Positions 17,699 to 26,000 are shown, counted from the first letter of the stretch. The stretch is DNA of 64,000 nt from Afipia sp. (GCA_024508675.1 JANINQ010000021.1:744001-808000), one strand, 5' to 3'. The notes: generated from the letters alone by a model not told the origin. Numbers and translations are program-made.

Positions 17699-18940
17699 AT
17701 GAGCGGCCTTGTCGTCATTGGCGCATCCTATGCCGGCGTTCAGGCTGCGCTGACTGCGCGCGAATCCGGATATGCCGGACGCATCACCCTGATTGCCGAC
17801 GAACACCTGCTGCCCTATCAGCGACCGCCGCTGTCCAAGGATTTCCTGCTCGACAAAGTCACGCAGGACGGTCTGGTTCTTCGCGATGAAGCCTTCTTCA
17901 AACTGAAGCAGATCGATCTGATGCTCGAGACGCGTGTCCATGCCATTGACCGGCACGCACGCCGGCTGTCGATCAACGGCAACAACACCACGCTCGGCTT
18001 CGACAAGCTGTTTATTGGCACCGGCTCTCACGCGCGGCACCTGACCGTTCCGGGAGCCAAGCTCGATGGCGTTTGCTATCTGCGGTCGATCCGCGATGCG
18101 CTGGACCTCAAGCAGAGGCTGCAAGGCGCGGCCGAAATTGTTGTCATCGGCGGCGGTTTCATTGGCCTTGAGGTTGCAGCATCCGCCAGCAAGCTTGGGA
18201 AGAAGGTGACGCTGATCGAAAGCGCATCACGCCTGCTCGAGCGCGCAGTGTCGCCCTTTGTCTCGCAATACCTGCTCGATCTGCATACGCGCCACGGCGT
18301 CGATATCAGGCTCAATCAATCGATTGCCTCGATTGGCGGCGAGAACGGCAAGGCCTCGTTTGTGACGACAACAGACGGCACCCGCCTTACCGCAGACCTG
18401 ATTCTTGTCGGAATCGGCGGTGTGCCCAGCGACCAGCTCGCGCGCGATGCGCAACTGGCCTGCACCAACGGGATCGTGGTGGACGATCACGGCATCACCA
18501 GCGATCCGGACATCTATGCCGCCGGGGACTGCGCCAATCACTACAACGCGCATGCAGGCGACTGGGTGCGTCTGGAATCCGTCCAGAACGCACAGGATCA
18601 GGCGAAGGCCGCCGGACTGGCCATTGCGGGTAAGACAGGACCTTACGACAGCGTGCCTCGCTTCTGGTCCGACCAGTACGACGCCAAGTTGCAGACCGTC
18701 GGCATCTCGCGCAACTTCAACAGGCATGCGGTGCGCGGCTCGCGGGAAAGCGGGCAGTTCTCGGTCTTCTATTACAGACAGGACAAACTCTGCGCGGTGG
18801 ACAGCATCAACCGGGCGGGCGACCAGATGGCGGCGCGCCGCCTGATCGGGGGCGGCATGTCGCCGACGCCGGAGCAAGCCGCCGACCTCTCGTTTGATTT
18901 CAAATCGCTTTTGACACCGGTCAAAGCCGCGAGCGACTGA
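17699..18940 (+). CDS. FAD-dependent ferredoxin/rubredoxin reductase
   Basis: Starting at ATG 17699 the protein has 413 residues (a GTG at 17693 would add two). It has an FAD-binding GASYAG motif at the N-terminus, LPYQRPPLSKDFL, an NAD-binding VVIGGGFIGLEVAASASKLG, and the late FAD motif IYAAGDCANHY, followed by the C-terminal reductase domain. This is the class of reductases (LigXd, ThcD, CamA-like) that pass electrons from NADH to a ferredoxin for Rieske or P450 oxygenases. It is divergent from the Rieske gene and shares its control region, so it very likely serves that oxygenase. The ferredoxin must come from elsewhere or be shared. Confidence 0.9.
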   Translation: MSGLVVIGASYAGVQAALTARESGYAGRITLIADEHLLPYQRPPLSKDFLLDKVTQDGLVLRDEAFFKLKQIDLMLETRVHAIDRHARRLSINGNNTTLGFDKLFIGTGSHARHLTVPGAKLDGVCYLRSIRDALDLKQRLQGAAEIVVIGGGFIGLEVAASASKLGKKVTLIESASRLLERAVSPFVSQYLLDLHTRHGVDIRLNQSIASIGGENGKASFVTTTDGTRLTADLILVGIGGVPSDQLARDAQLACTNGIVVDDHGITSDPDIYAAGDCANHYNAHAGDWVRLESVQNAQDQAKAAGLAIAGKTGPYDSVPRFWSDQYDAKLQTVGISRNFNRHAVRGSRESGQFSVFYYRQDKLCAVDSINRAGDQMAARRLIGGGMSPTPEQAADLSFDFKSLLTPVKAASD

Positions 18941-18993
18941 TCGGACAAACTCCGGCCCCGGAAACATCAACCCGAAGGAATGGCCCGGTCGGC

Positions 18994-19791
18994 ATGCCCC
19001 GTGTGAACCGCACTGCAGAGGAAGAAGAAGCCCGACGCGAGAACGGCGAATTCATCGAAAGTCTCGACCGAGGGCTTCGCGTGCTGCAATCGTTCGGCAC
19101 CGAACATCGGCCCATGACCTTGAGCGACATCGCCAAGGCCTCGAACCTGTCGCGGGCGACCGCGCGCCGTATCCTGCTGACGCTTCAGAGGGCAGGCTTC
19201 GTCGCAGGCGATGAGCGGCTGTTCTCGCTGACGCCGCGGGTGCTGGCGCTGGCCTCGGCCTATCTGTCGTCGAACCAGATCGTCGCCGTGATGCAGCCGC
19301 TGATGGATGAAATCTCGACCAGGGCAAGGGAAGTCTGCTCGCTCGCCATTCTCGATGGAGAGGAAGCTGTTTTCATTGCGAGGGCAAGTCCGGCACGGGT
19401 ATTTTCCGCAGGCATCGACATTGGATACCGGCTACCCGCCTACTGCACCTCGGTGGGCCGCGTGCTGCTCGGCCGTCTCTCCAATGATGATCTGACGTCG
19501 GCTATCGCCGCGATGGCGGTCACCGCGCAGACACCGGAAACCGTGACGGACAAATCCATCGTCGCCGCGACAATCATCGCCGACAGAAACAAGGGCTACT
19601 CGCTGGTGGACCGCGAAGCCGAACCGGGCTTCCGCTCCATTTCGGTGCCCATCCGCCGTTATGACGGCGCGGTGGTGGCGGCGGCGAATATTGGCGCGCA
19701 CGTGGATCGCATCACCACCGGCGAGATGATCGATCGCTTTCTGCCCCTGCTGAAGGACATGGCAACCACGGCAAAGCCGCTGCTCGTCTAG
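18994..19791 (+). CDS. IclR family transcriptional regulator (PcaR/PcaU/PobR group)
   Basis: The 265-residue protein has an N-terminal winged HTH (FIESLDRGLRVLQSFG, then MTLSDIAKASNLSRATARRILLTLQ) and the IclR effector domain ending in ISVPIRRYDGAVVAAANIGAHVDR. The tail GEMIDRFLPLLKDMA is typical of the beta-ketoadipate pathway group (PcaR, PcaU, PobR, TIGR02431). It follows the reductase gene by 53 bp and is probably co-transcribed. Operators of the expected type are in the divergent control region. The likely effector is a protocatechuate-like aromatic acid or beta-ketoadipate; that is inference. Confidence 0.92.
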   Translation: MPRVNRTAEEEEARRENGEFIESLDRGLRVLQSFGTEHRPMTLSDIAKASNLSRATARRILLTLQRAGFVAGDERLFSLTPRVLALASAYLSSNQIVAVMQPLMDEISTRAREVCSLAILDGEEAVFIARASPARVFSAGIDIGYRLPAYCTSVGRVLLGRLSNDDLTSAIAAMAVTAQTPETVTDKSIVAATIIADRNKGYSLVDREAEPGFRSISVPIRRYDGAVVAAANIGAHVDRITTGEMIDRFLPLLKDMATTAKPLLV

Positions 19792-20132
19792 CTGTCGAGC
19801 AACCGCTTCTTGTAAGCCTGCGGGTCCATGTCGCGGATGTCGATGCTGATGCTGTGAATGCCGGTCAGGATTCCAGCAAGCGCCGTTCTCAGCGCGGTGC
19901 TGAGATGCTCCTTCCGCTGCGGCGTCCGCCCGGCGAGCAGATAAAGCGAAACGTGAAAGAACGATCGCTGCTCACCCGCGACGAGATAGTCCGTAAACGG
20001 GAGTGCGCGGATCTTGAGGTCTTCGGCTTTCACGACGCCAGTCGAGGCGGCAGCATCGTGAAGCGTTTTCATGACATCAAGAACCGGAGGCATGTCCAGC
20101 GACGCAGAATAGTGGCAGACGATATGGGGCAT
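19788..20132 (-). CDS. 5-carboxymethyl-2-hydroxymuconate isomerase-like protein (CHMI/HpaF family)
   Basis: The 114-residue product begins MPHIVCHYS, giving the catalytic Pro1 of the tautomerase superfamily once Met is removed, and continues with FFHVSLYLLAGRTPQRKEHLS and a final SISIDIRDMDPQAYKKRL, matching the CHMI family (PF02962). In the homoprotocatechuate meta pathway, HpaF isomerises 5-carboxymethyl-2-hydroxymuconate. No other hpa genes are present, so its substrate here may differ. It is convergent with the IclR gene, overlapping by 4 nt. Confidence 0.82.
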   Translation of the reverse strand: MPHIVCHYSASLDMPPVLDVMKTLHDAAASTGVVKAEDLKIRALPFTDYLVAGEQRSFFHVSLYLLAGRTPQRKEHLSTALRTALAGILTGIHSISIDIRDMDPQAYKKRLLDS

Positions 20133-20199
20133 GACATGTCCTGCAATCAGCAGAATCGATCATGCCGCCCTGTATGCCCTGCGTCCAGTTGCCGTGAGA

Positions 20200-20544
20200 T
20201 CAAACGTGCGCCGCGCGGCTATCCTCGGGTGCCTGCTCGCGTTCGGTCATCCCGTAGTCACGCAGGACCGCCGCAACGCGCAGCCGGTAATCGAGAAACA
20301 CGTCCTTGCGGCTGTTCGACTGCACGTTCCGGTGAACGCTCCAGTTCCGGAAGGCATCCACCGCGGCTTCATCACGCCAGATCGACAACGCCAGAAGCTT
20401 GCCCGGGTCCGAGAAACTCTGAAATCTTTCGATTGAAATGAAGCCGTCTATCTTCTCAAGCTGCGGCCCAAGTCTGGCGCCCATATCGAGATAGGTCTGC
20501 ATCTTTCCTGGCGCTGGCCACGATTCGAAAATCACTGCGATCAT
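20200..20544 (-). CDS. ABM domain protein (antibiotic biosynthesis monooxygenase-like)
   Basis: The start at 20544 (MIAVIFESWPAPGKMQ) gives 114 residues; the longer track ORF adds an unrelated arginine-rich N-terminus. The sequence has the ferredoxin-like ABM fold signs: LEKIDGFISIERFQSFSDPGKLLALSIWRDEAAVDAFRNW. Members include small cofactor-free monooxygenases, haem-degrading enzymes and proteins of unknown function. Neighbours are the CHMI-like gene downstream and the PEP mutase-like gene upstream, all on the minus strand with short gaps, so they may form a small catabolic operon. Confidence 0.8.
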   Translation of the reverse strand: MIAVIFESWPAPGKMQTYLDMGARLGPQLEKIDGFISIERFQSFSDPGKLLALSIWRDEAAVDAFRNWSVHRNVQSNSRKDVFLDYRLRVAAVLRDYGMTEREQAPEDSRAAHV

Positions 20545-20597
20545 GTTGTCGATCCAATCTGTTCGGACGTTGTGCTGAATAAGGTGAGGAGCCGAAA

Positions 20598-21365
20598 CTA
20601 GCGGCGCGACGGCAACCGTCCCTCGTCGAGCAGCATCTGCGCTGCTGCGTCGAAACCTCTCCATGCTGCAGCCGCAAGCGACGCACCGATACTGATCCGG
20701 CGAACGCCGACAGCGGCAAGTTCGGACACGGTGGGGCTCGGTCCCGTGATCATGACGTTCACAGGCTTTGGACTGACAGCCGCCACCACGGCAGCGACCT
20801 CCGACAGATCGGTGATGCCGGGCGCGTACAGACAGTCAGCACCGGCCTCCGAATAGGCGACCAGACGTGCAATCGTTGCGGGAAGATCCGGCTTCCCGAT
20901 GAAGTGCCCCTCGGATCGTCCAATCAGAAGCACGTTCTCACCGGACTGATCGATGGCGCTTCGTGCAGCACGGACTCGCTTCACCGATTCGGAAAAATCG
21001 AGAAGATCGTTGCCTTTACGATCTTCAATCGAAAGGCCTGCGACCCCCGTGTCGATTGCCTTCAGCACATTCGTGAACACGCCGTCAGCATTGTCGGCAT
21101 ATCCCGTCTCGAAATCCGCATTCACCGGCAGCGACGTGGCGCCGCACAACATTCGCAGATGATCGAGAGCTTCGTCCAGCGTCAGTTGCTGATCCTGACG
21201 TCCCAGCGACCACGCATAGCCGGCGCCGGTCGATGCCAACGCCTTGAAGCCCAGTTTTTCCAGCCGCCGTGCGCTACCGATATCCCACGGATTTGGAATG
21301 ACAAAGCATCCATCCTGATGCAGTGCGCGGAAGGCTTTCCGCCTCTCCGCGTATTGACTCGCCAT
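20598..21365 (-). CDS. Isocitrate lyase/PEP mutase family protein
   Basis: The 255-residue protein shows the family landmarks FVIPNPWDIGSARRLEKLGFKALASTGAG, LPVNADFETGYADNADGV, GLSIEDRKGNDL, LIGRSEGHF and GADCLYAPGITDL. The Mg-binding DFE and the ED loop are in place. Members cleave or form C-C or C-P bonds (methylisocitrate lyase, oxaloacetate decarboxylase, PEP mutase), and this shorter class is usually annotated only to family. It lacks the KKCGH motif of isocitrate lyases, so genuine isocitrate cleavage is unlikely. It may be first in the operon with the ABM and CHMI-like genes. Confidence 0.88.
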   Translation of the reverse strand: MASQYAERRKAFRALHQDGCFVIPNPWDIGSARRLEKLGFKALASTGAGYAWSLGRQDQQLTLDEALDHLRMLCGATSLPVNADFETGYADNADGVFTNVLKAIDTGVAGLSIEDRKGNDLLDFSESVKRVRAARSAIDQSGENVLLIGRSEGHFIGKPDLPATIARLVAYSEAGADCLYAPGITDLSEVAAVVAAVSPKPVNVMITGPSPTVSELAAVGVRRISIGASLAAAAWRGFDAAAQMLLDEGRLPSRR

Positions 21366-21521
21366 GTCGTTTCTCTCCCGACTTGTTCAATCAGGATGCC
21401 GGAAACAGACACGCCGCCGCCTGATCTTGTTGATATGAGGCAAGATTGGATGACGCCGGAAGCGAGGACAAATGAGTAATCCTGTTTCATACCTGAAACA
21501 AACTCATGCACCCTGCAATCA

Positions 21522-22406
21522 TCAGGCTGGATCGGCTGCAACCTCTTCGAGAATCCAGGAGCGAAACGCGATGATCCGGGGATCGTCCGCGCGGCTTTCC
21601 GCACCGACCAGCCAATAAGATGTATTGCTGATAACAGTCTCCCAGACTTCGACCAGATGTCCGGACTCAAGCTCCGAATTGACCAAGGGCTTCCGCCCAA
21701 TGGCCACGCCGAGGCCCTGACCAGCGGCCTCGAACGCCATCTGAATCGTGTCGAACTGCAGCCCTTTCGCGCGGTCCGGCGCTTTCCGTCCACACCCGGC
21801 AGCCCAGGCGGCCCAGTCCTCGCTCACCGTCGTGACGTGAATCAGCGGCGCCTGCTCGATATCCTGCAGTCCTTTCACACGATCGCGGACGGCGGGCGTG
21901 CACACCGGGACCATTTCCTCGCTGAGCAGCTTGTCCGCGATGAAACCCTGCCAGTTGCCGCGCCCCATGCGAATGGCCAGATCGACACCGACATCGGACA
22001 GTTCGCTGCGCTCGTGTGATGTGTCGATCACAACGCGAATGTCGGGATGACGCTCCCGAAACCTGTGAAGCCGCGGCAGCAACCACCTCGCCGCGAAGGT
22101 CGGAGCCATGCTGATGGCGAGCTGTCCCAGACCCTGCTTGTTCGCGATGCTCGCGCTGCCATTGGCGAGCAGTTCCAGCGCCTGCCGGACAATCGGAATG
22201 TAGGCATTACCGGCCTCGGAGAGCACGATTCCCCTGGTCGTCCGCAGAAACAGCGGCGTCCCCAGCCAGTCTTCAAGCGACTGGATGCCGTGACTGACAG
22301 CGCTCGGCGTCAGCAGAAGCTCTTCCGCGGCGTTCTTGAAACTCAGCAAGCGGGCCGATGCCTCGAACAGGCGAAGCGAGTTCAATGGGGGCAACCTCAG
22401 ACGCAT
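21522..22406 (-). CDS. LysR family transcriptional regulator (GcvA-like)
   Basis: The start at 22406 (MRLRLPPLNSLRLFEASARL) gives 294 residues; the extended track ORF runs into the divergent promoter. The N-terminal winged HTH contains LSFKNAAEELLLTPSAVSHGIQSLEDWLGTPLF, and the rest is the two-lobed LysR effector domain. PPLNSLRLFEAxAR is the hallmark of the GcvA/AmpR-like subgroup. It is divergent from the enoyl-CoA hydratase gene with about 150 bp between them, so that gene is its likely target. The PEP mutase-like gene, 156 bp downstream on the same strand, is another possible target. Confidence 0.93.
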   Translation of the reverse strand: MRLRLPPLNSLRLFEASARLLSFKNAAEELLLTPSAVSHGIQSLEDWLGTPLFLRTTRGIVLSEAGNAYIPIVRQALELLANGSASIANKQGLGQLAISMAPTFAARWLLPRLHRFRERHPDIRVVIDTSHERSELSDVGVDLAIRMGRGNWQGFIADKLLSEEMVPVCTPAVRDRVKGLQDIEQAPLIHVTTVSEDWAAWAAGCGRKAPDRAKGLQFDTIQMAFEAAGQGLGVAIGRKPLVNSELESGHLVEVWETVISNTSYWLVGAESRADDPRIIAFRSWILEEVAADPA

Positions 22407-22557
22407 CACATGCTCCTTTCTTAGTGAGCTTGTAACACGCCGGAATTGCCGTGAACGGCCAAGTTGAAGAATTTTCATGCGCTGGCGAAGATTATCAGTT
22501 TGTTTGAGTTTGTTGACATCGGCAACGTCCGGCCATGCAACTGGCAAGGAGACCGTC

Positions 22558-23352
22558 ATGGCCGCAGAACAATCCGTCTTGATGAGTGTGGACGACAGCA
22601 TCGCGACGCTCACTCTCAATCGTCCCGAGAAACTGAACGCTCTCAATTACGACCTGATCGACACTTTCCAGCAGCATCTCGATGCGATCGAGCGGGACGA
22701 CTCGATCCGGATCGTGATCCTGACCGGCACCGGAAAGGCATTCAGCGCGGGCGCCGACATCGCGGGGTTTTCCTCCAGCGTCAAAGCCGGCGTGACCATC
22801 GCCATGCGCGAATTCGTCGGACGCGGCCAGGCTTTTACCAAACGGGTCGAGAATTTTCCAAAGCCGATTATCGCTGCCGTGAACGGTCTGGCTTTCGGCG
22901 GCGGCTGCGAAGTGGTCGAAGCCTGCCCGCTGGCAATTTCCAGCAATGTTGCCCGCTTCGCCAAGCCTGAAATCAACCTCGGATTTCCGCCGCCGTTCGG
23001 CGGAACCCAGCGCCTTCCGCGCCATATCGGACGCAAGCGGGCCCTGCAGCTTATCCTGACGGGAGACTCGATCTCCGCGGAGGAAGCCGCACGCATCGGA
23101 CTGGTCAACGAAGTCGTACCGGCGTCCGAACTCATGACGCGGGCTCGCGAACTCGCAGCAAGGATCATCGAGAAGCCGCCCGCGGCCGTCCGCGCCAGCC
23201 TCGCGAGCGTCACCCGCGGAATCAATCTCTCGATCGATGAGGGACTCGCCGTTGAAGCCAATCAGTTCGCACAGATGGTTCCCACCCACGACATCCGCGA
23301 GGGCATCAACGCGTTCCTTGAGCGCCGTCCCGCACATTTCAACGGGCAGTAG
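22558..23352 (+). CDS. Enoyl-CoA hydratase/isomerase family protein
   Basis: The start at 22558 (MAAEQSVLMSVDDSIATLTLNRPEKLNAL) is preceded by a good AAGGAG Shine-Dalgarno, and gives 264 residues; the ORF-track start is 27 codons further upstream. Crotonase-fold marks are GTGKAFSAGADIAGF (first oxyanion-hole strand), AVNGLAFGGGCEVVEACPLAI and FAKPEINLGFPPPFGGTQRLPR with the conserved catalytic Glu region. It hydrates or isomerises an acyl-CoA in a degradative route. It is divergent from the LysR gene and followed after 60 bp by the DUF1330 gene. The substrate is unknown. Confidence 0.9.
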   Translation: MAAEQSVLMSVDDSIATLTLNRPEKLNALNYDLIDTFQQHLDAIERDDSIRIVILTGTGKAFSAGADIAGFSSSVKAGVTIAMREFVGRGQAFTKRVENFPKPIIAAVNGLAFGGGCEVVEACPLAISSNVARFAKPEINLGFPPPFGGTQRLPRHIGRKRALQLILTGDSISAEEAARIGLVNEVVPASELMTRARELAARIIEKPPAAVRASLASVTRGINLSIDEGLAVEANQFAQMVPTHDIREGINAFLERRPAHFNGQ

Positions 23353-23412
23353 CGCATCTTCCCGTTCAATTACCGCCCTATCGACAACACACAAATTACT
23401 GAAAGAAGATGA

Positions 23413-23844
23413 ATGTCGGGACATGTTGATCTGACGAAGGAACGCTTTATCGCGCATCGCGACAATGACCGCGAAGGCGCGGTCCATTTGCTCAACCTGA
23501 TCCGGTTGCGCGAGCGTGCCGATTACCCGGATGGCCGCGCTGCTACCGGTGTCGAGGCTTATCGGACTTACGGACAAATCAGCGAGCCGGTCCTGGCCCG
23601 GCTCGGCGTCAAGATCGTCTGGGAAGGACGGTTTGAAAACATGCTGATCGGACCGGACGAGGAGCAGTGGGATCTGAGTTTCGTCGCGGAATATCCCAGC
23701 CTCGCAGCCTTCAACGACATCCTGCGCGACCCGGTTTACCGGGAAGCCGCCGCGCACCGGAAAGCCGCCGCCGAAGACTCCCGGCTGATCCGGCTGGCTG
23801 CATTGCCGCAGGGCACAAGGTTCGGGCAATTCCTTCAGGGATAA
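23413..23844 (+). CDS. DUF1330 family protein
   Basis: The 143-residue protein has a ferredoxin-like fold seen in DUF1330 and ABM relatives: REGAVHLLNLIRLRERADYPDGR, GVEAYRTYGQISEPVLARLG, then WDLSFVAEYPSLAAFNDILRDPVYREAAAHR. Function is unknown for the family. It follows the enoyl-CoA hydratase gene in the same direction, 60 bp away, and probably shares its transcript. Initiation at ATG 23413 is preceded by GAAAGAAGATGA. Confidence 0.78.
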   Translation: MSGHVDLTKERFIAHRDNDREGAVHLLNLIRLRERADYPDGRAATGVEAYRTYGQISEPVLARLGVKIVWEGRFENMLIGPDEEQWDLSFVAEYPSLAAFNDILRDPVYREAAAHRKAAAEDSRLIRLAALPQGTRFGQFLQG

Positions 23845-23971
23845 ATCCAACGCTTGCATCCGCAGGCAGAGTCCAGGTTCAACCGCGATGAAAGCGATGG
23901 CGGATATTCATCCTGCCATCGCTTTCATCATTGCCGGACGGCACAGCCGCCCGGCCCCTTACATCTTGCGT

Positions 23972-24787
23972 TTACGCAAGCCGCTGCTTGAAGAACGAGA
24001 GGATCTCGTCACGCGCGGCGATGGTCGGTTGCCCCGCCTCATCGATCAGATGCGCAGTCACCACGCTGTGCGGCGTCGTCACATGGGTTGCAAAGAACGG
24101 CGGCAAATCGGTATTGGCTGCGCTGTCCGGAAGAACGCGGGCAACGAAACGATCACCGAGTGCTTCGGAGAAGGCGGCAAACCGCTGAGCCCTGCAGAAT
24201 TTATCGCCTGCAAAACGATAAGCCATCACGGTCAGGTCTTCACGCTCGAGACGCTCGCGAACCGCAGAGAGTTCCTCCGGCGCCATCGCCATGCCGGCGG
24301 GATCATTCAGCGGCAGTGACGGCTGCGATACGACCGGCGCGAGCATCGCGGGCTCGAGCATCATCGACAACGCAAAATTTCCCGTAAAGCACATACCGAT
24401 CGCGCCGACGCCCGGGCCACCGGCTTCCTCATGGGCGAATTTCGCCAGCGCACGAAGCCACACGGTGACGGGGCTGGACTCATTGGCCGCGAACGCGCGG
24501 AACTCGGCGCTGACACAAGCCCGCTGCATCACTGCGACACCCTCTTCCGCGCTGACCAGCGCGCCATCGCGCCCGAACAGCGAAGGCATGTAGACGGTGA
24601 ATCCGGCATCGCGCACCCAGCGGCTGAAGCGCGCGACATGCGGACTGATGCCCGGCATCTCGGTCATCACAATCACAGCGGGGCCGCTTCCGGACACGTG
24701 GACCCGTTTTGTCACGCCGTTGAGCGTGATCTCGCGGGCCGCGAAATCTTCAAGCGCATCGTCCTTGTTCACGGGCCGGGTCGACAT
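23972..24787 (-). CDS. Dienelactone hydrolase family protein
   Basis: The start at 24787 (MSTRPVNKDDALEDFAAREI) gives 271 residues. It has alpha/beta-hydrolase features of the DLH group: PAVIVMTEMPGISPHVARFSRWVRDAGFTVYMPSLFG, the nucleophile elbow GAIGMCFTGNFALSM with Cys, and a late TPHSVVTAHL with the catalytic His. DLH enzymes open lactone intermediates of chloro- or hydroxymuconate routes, which fits its catabolic neighbours, but the family also includes general esterases. The tautomerase gene lies upstream on the same strand. Confidence 0.87.
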   Translation of the reverse strand: MSTRPVNKDDALEDFAAREITLNGVTKRVHVSGSGPAVIVMTEMPGISPHVARFSRWVRDAGFTVYMPSLFGRDGALVSAEEGVAVMQRACVSAEFRAFAANESSPVTVWLRALAKFAHEEAGGPGVGAIGMCFTGNFALSMMLEPAMLAPVVSQPSLPLNDPAGMAMAPEELSAVRERLEREDLTVMAYRFAGDKFCRAQRFAAFSEALGDRFVARVLPDSAANTDLPPFFATHVTTPHSVVTAHLIDEAGQPTIAARDEILSFFKQRLA

Positions 24788-24858
24788 CAACTGACTTCCT
24801 TCTGTTTGAATGGAATTTCGCGATCTGCTTCGGAAAAAGCGAAGGCCGGCATCCGCTG

Positions 24859-25314
24859 TCAGCGGGCGGCGACGAGGTGCTGCAGGTGCTTGTAACCGGA
24901 CGCTGCGGCATGCTCCCGCAGACCCCAAAGGGTGCCGCTCACGCCCCACATGCCGTCTTCAATTTCGTTGAACAGAAAAGAGCTGGCGATCCGCCGCTTC
25001 TCTCCCGGCAATGCATCGACAATCGCCTGATGCCCGAGTTGGGCAAACCGCGCGCGGCTTGCATCGCTCAAGACGCCCTTGGCGATCGTGATCGTCACTA
25101 CAAACGACACGAGCATGCCCGACAGGTCATTTCCCCCGAAGGTCCAGTTACCGGCAGCGCCCTCCTCGATCATGACCATGCACAAGGCGCGCTTCTTCGG
25201 ATCGTCCGGAATCTGTTCGCACTCGACGGCGACATTCACGAGATTGCTGGAAAGAGCGGCTTTGGACTCCGCGTTCAAAACGCCGGCCGGAGCCTTGATG
25301 GACATAAGGGGCAT
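24859..25314 (-). CDS. Tautomerase family protein (4-oxalocrotonate tautomerase-like)
   Basis: The 151-residue protein begins MPLMSIKAPAGVLNAESKAALSSNLVNVAVE, a typical tautomerase N-terminus exposing Pro1 after Met removal. It is longer than 62-residue 4-OT monomers and probably forms fused-domain trimers, with VSFVVTITIAKGVLSDASRARFAQLGHQAI as the second beta-alpha unit. Substrates in this group are varied. It is divergent from the HxlR regulator, which with the palindrome between them suggests HxlR control of this gene and of the DLH gene after it. Confidence 0.83.
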   Translation of the reverse strand: MPLMSIKAPAGVLNAESKAALSSNLVNVAVECEQIPDDPKKRALCMVMIEEGAAGNWTFGGNDLSGMLVSFVVTITIAKGVLSDASRARFAQLGHQAIVDALPGEKRRIASSFLFNEIEDGMWGVSGTLWGLREHAAASGYKHLQHLVAAR

Positions 25315-25327
25315 TCCGTCTCCATTG

Positions 25328-25344
25328 AGTCCAATAATTGGACT
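25328..25344. promoter_or_regulatory. Perfect 17-bp palindrome in the tautomerase/HxlR intergenic region
   Basis: AGTCCAAT-A-ATTGGACT is a perfect inverted repeat with a one-base centre, lying 13 bp upstream of the tautomerase start and 51 bp before the HxlR start. HxlR-type dimers bind such palindromes next to the genes they repress. It is the best operator candidate in this small region. Confidence 0.65.
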
Positions 25345-25395
25345 TAGGCGTTATACTCACCTGAATCCATTTTTGCAACTCAGATAAAGTGTATA

Positions 25396-25896
25396 ATGCC
25401 GCTTATGACCGACACTCCTCCCGTACGCCGCTCGCCCGTCCCGCCATCCGAGTGCAATCTCTGGAAGGCATTCGAACTGATCGGGGACCGCTGGATTCTC
25501 GTGATCCTGCGGTCCGCGCTGTATGGCCTGCGGCGGTTCGATGATTTCCAGAGCGAACTGGACATTCCCCGGAGCGTTCTGAGCAATCGGCTTGCGCGCC
25601 TGGTTGAGAGCGGTCTGATGGAGCGGCGGGAGTATCGCGAAGACGGGCAACGCACGCGGATCGAATATCCGCTGACCAGAATGGGACAGTCGCTTGGCCT
25701 GTCATTCACCGCACTGACGGAATGGAGCGATCACTGGATCGGAAAGGGCTCCGGGCCCTTGTCGCTCCGCTCGAAAACAACGGGAGAAAAGCTTGCCGTC
25801 GCCCTGGTCGATGAGCACGGCAAGCCGGTCAGGAAAGACGATGTAGAAACCGTCATCACCCTTCCCCCGCGCGCCGCGAGGCCTTCAGCGAACTGA
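25396..25896 (+). CDS. HxlR family transcriptional regulator
   Basis: The 166-residue protein has the MarR-like winged helix of HxlR regulators, ECNLWKAFELIGDRWILVILRSALYGLRRFDDFQSELDIPRSVLSNRLARLVESGLMERREY. The Cys in ECNLW sits at the position used for redox or aldehyde sensing in several homologues. A C-terminal extension of about 60 residues is present. A later in-frame ATG (25405) may be the true start, since TATAAT overlaps the first ATG. It is divergent from the tautomerase gene. Confidence 0.9.
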   Translation: MPLMTDTPPVRRSPVPPSECNLWKAFELIGDRWILVILRSALYGLRRFDDFQSELDIPRSVLSNRLARLVESGLMERREYREDGQRTRIEYPLTRMGQSLGLSFTALTEWSDHWIGKGSGPLSLRSKTTGEKLAVALVDEHGKPVRKDDVETVITLPPRAARPSAN

Positions 25897-26000
25897 GCAC
25901 GCGCATCGGCAATCATATGCCGCGGGGAGCTATGCCATGAACAACGAAAGGCGGAATGCCGCTGCATGTCCAGCGCGTATCAGATCAGCAGACTGTCTGA

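Noticed and set aside
20598-21365. Isocitrate lyase proper
   Set aside because: Length is 255 residues and the KKCGH active-site motif is missing; only the superfamily fits.
22495-23859. 454-aa minus-strand ORF across the enoyl-CoA hydratase and DUF1330 genes
   Set aside because: Antisense shadow; both plus-strand genes carry clear family motifs and good starts.
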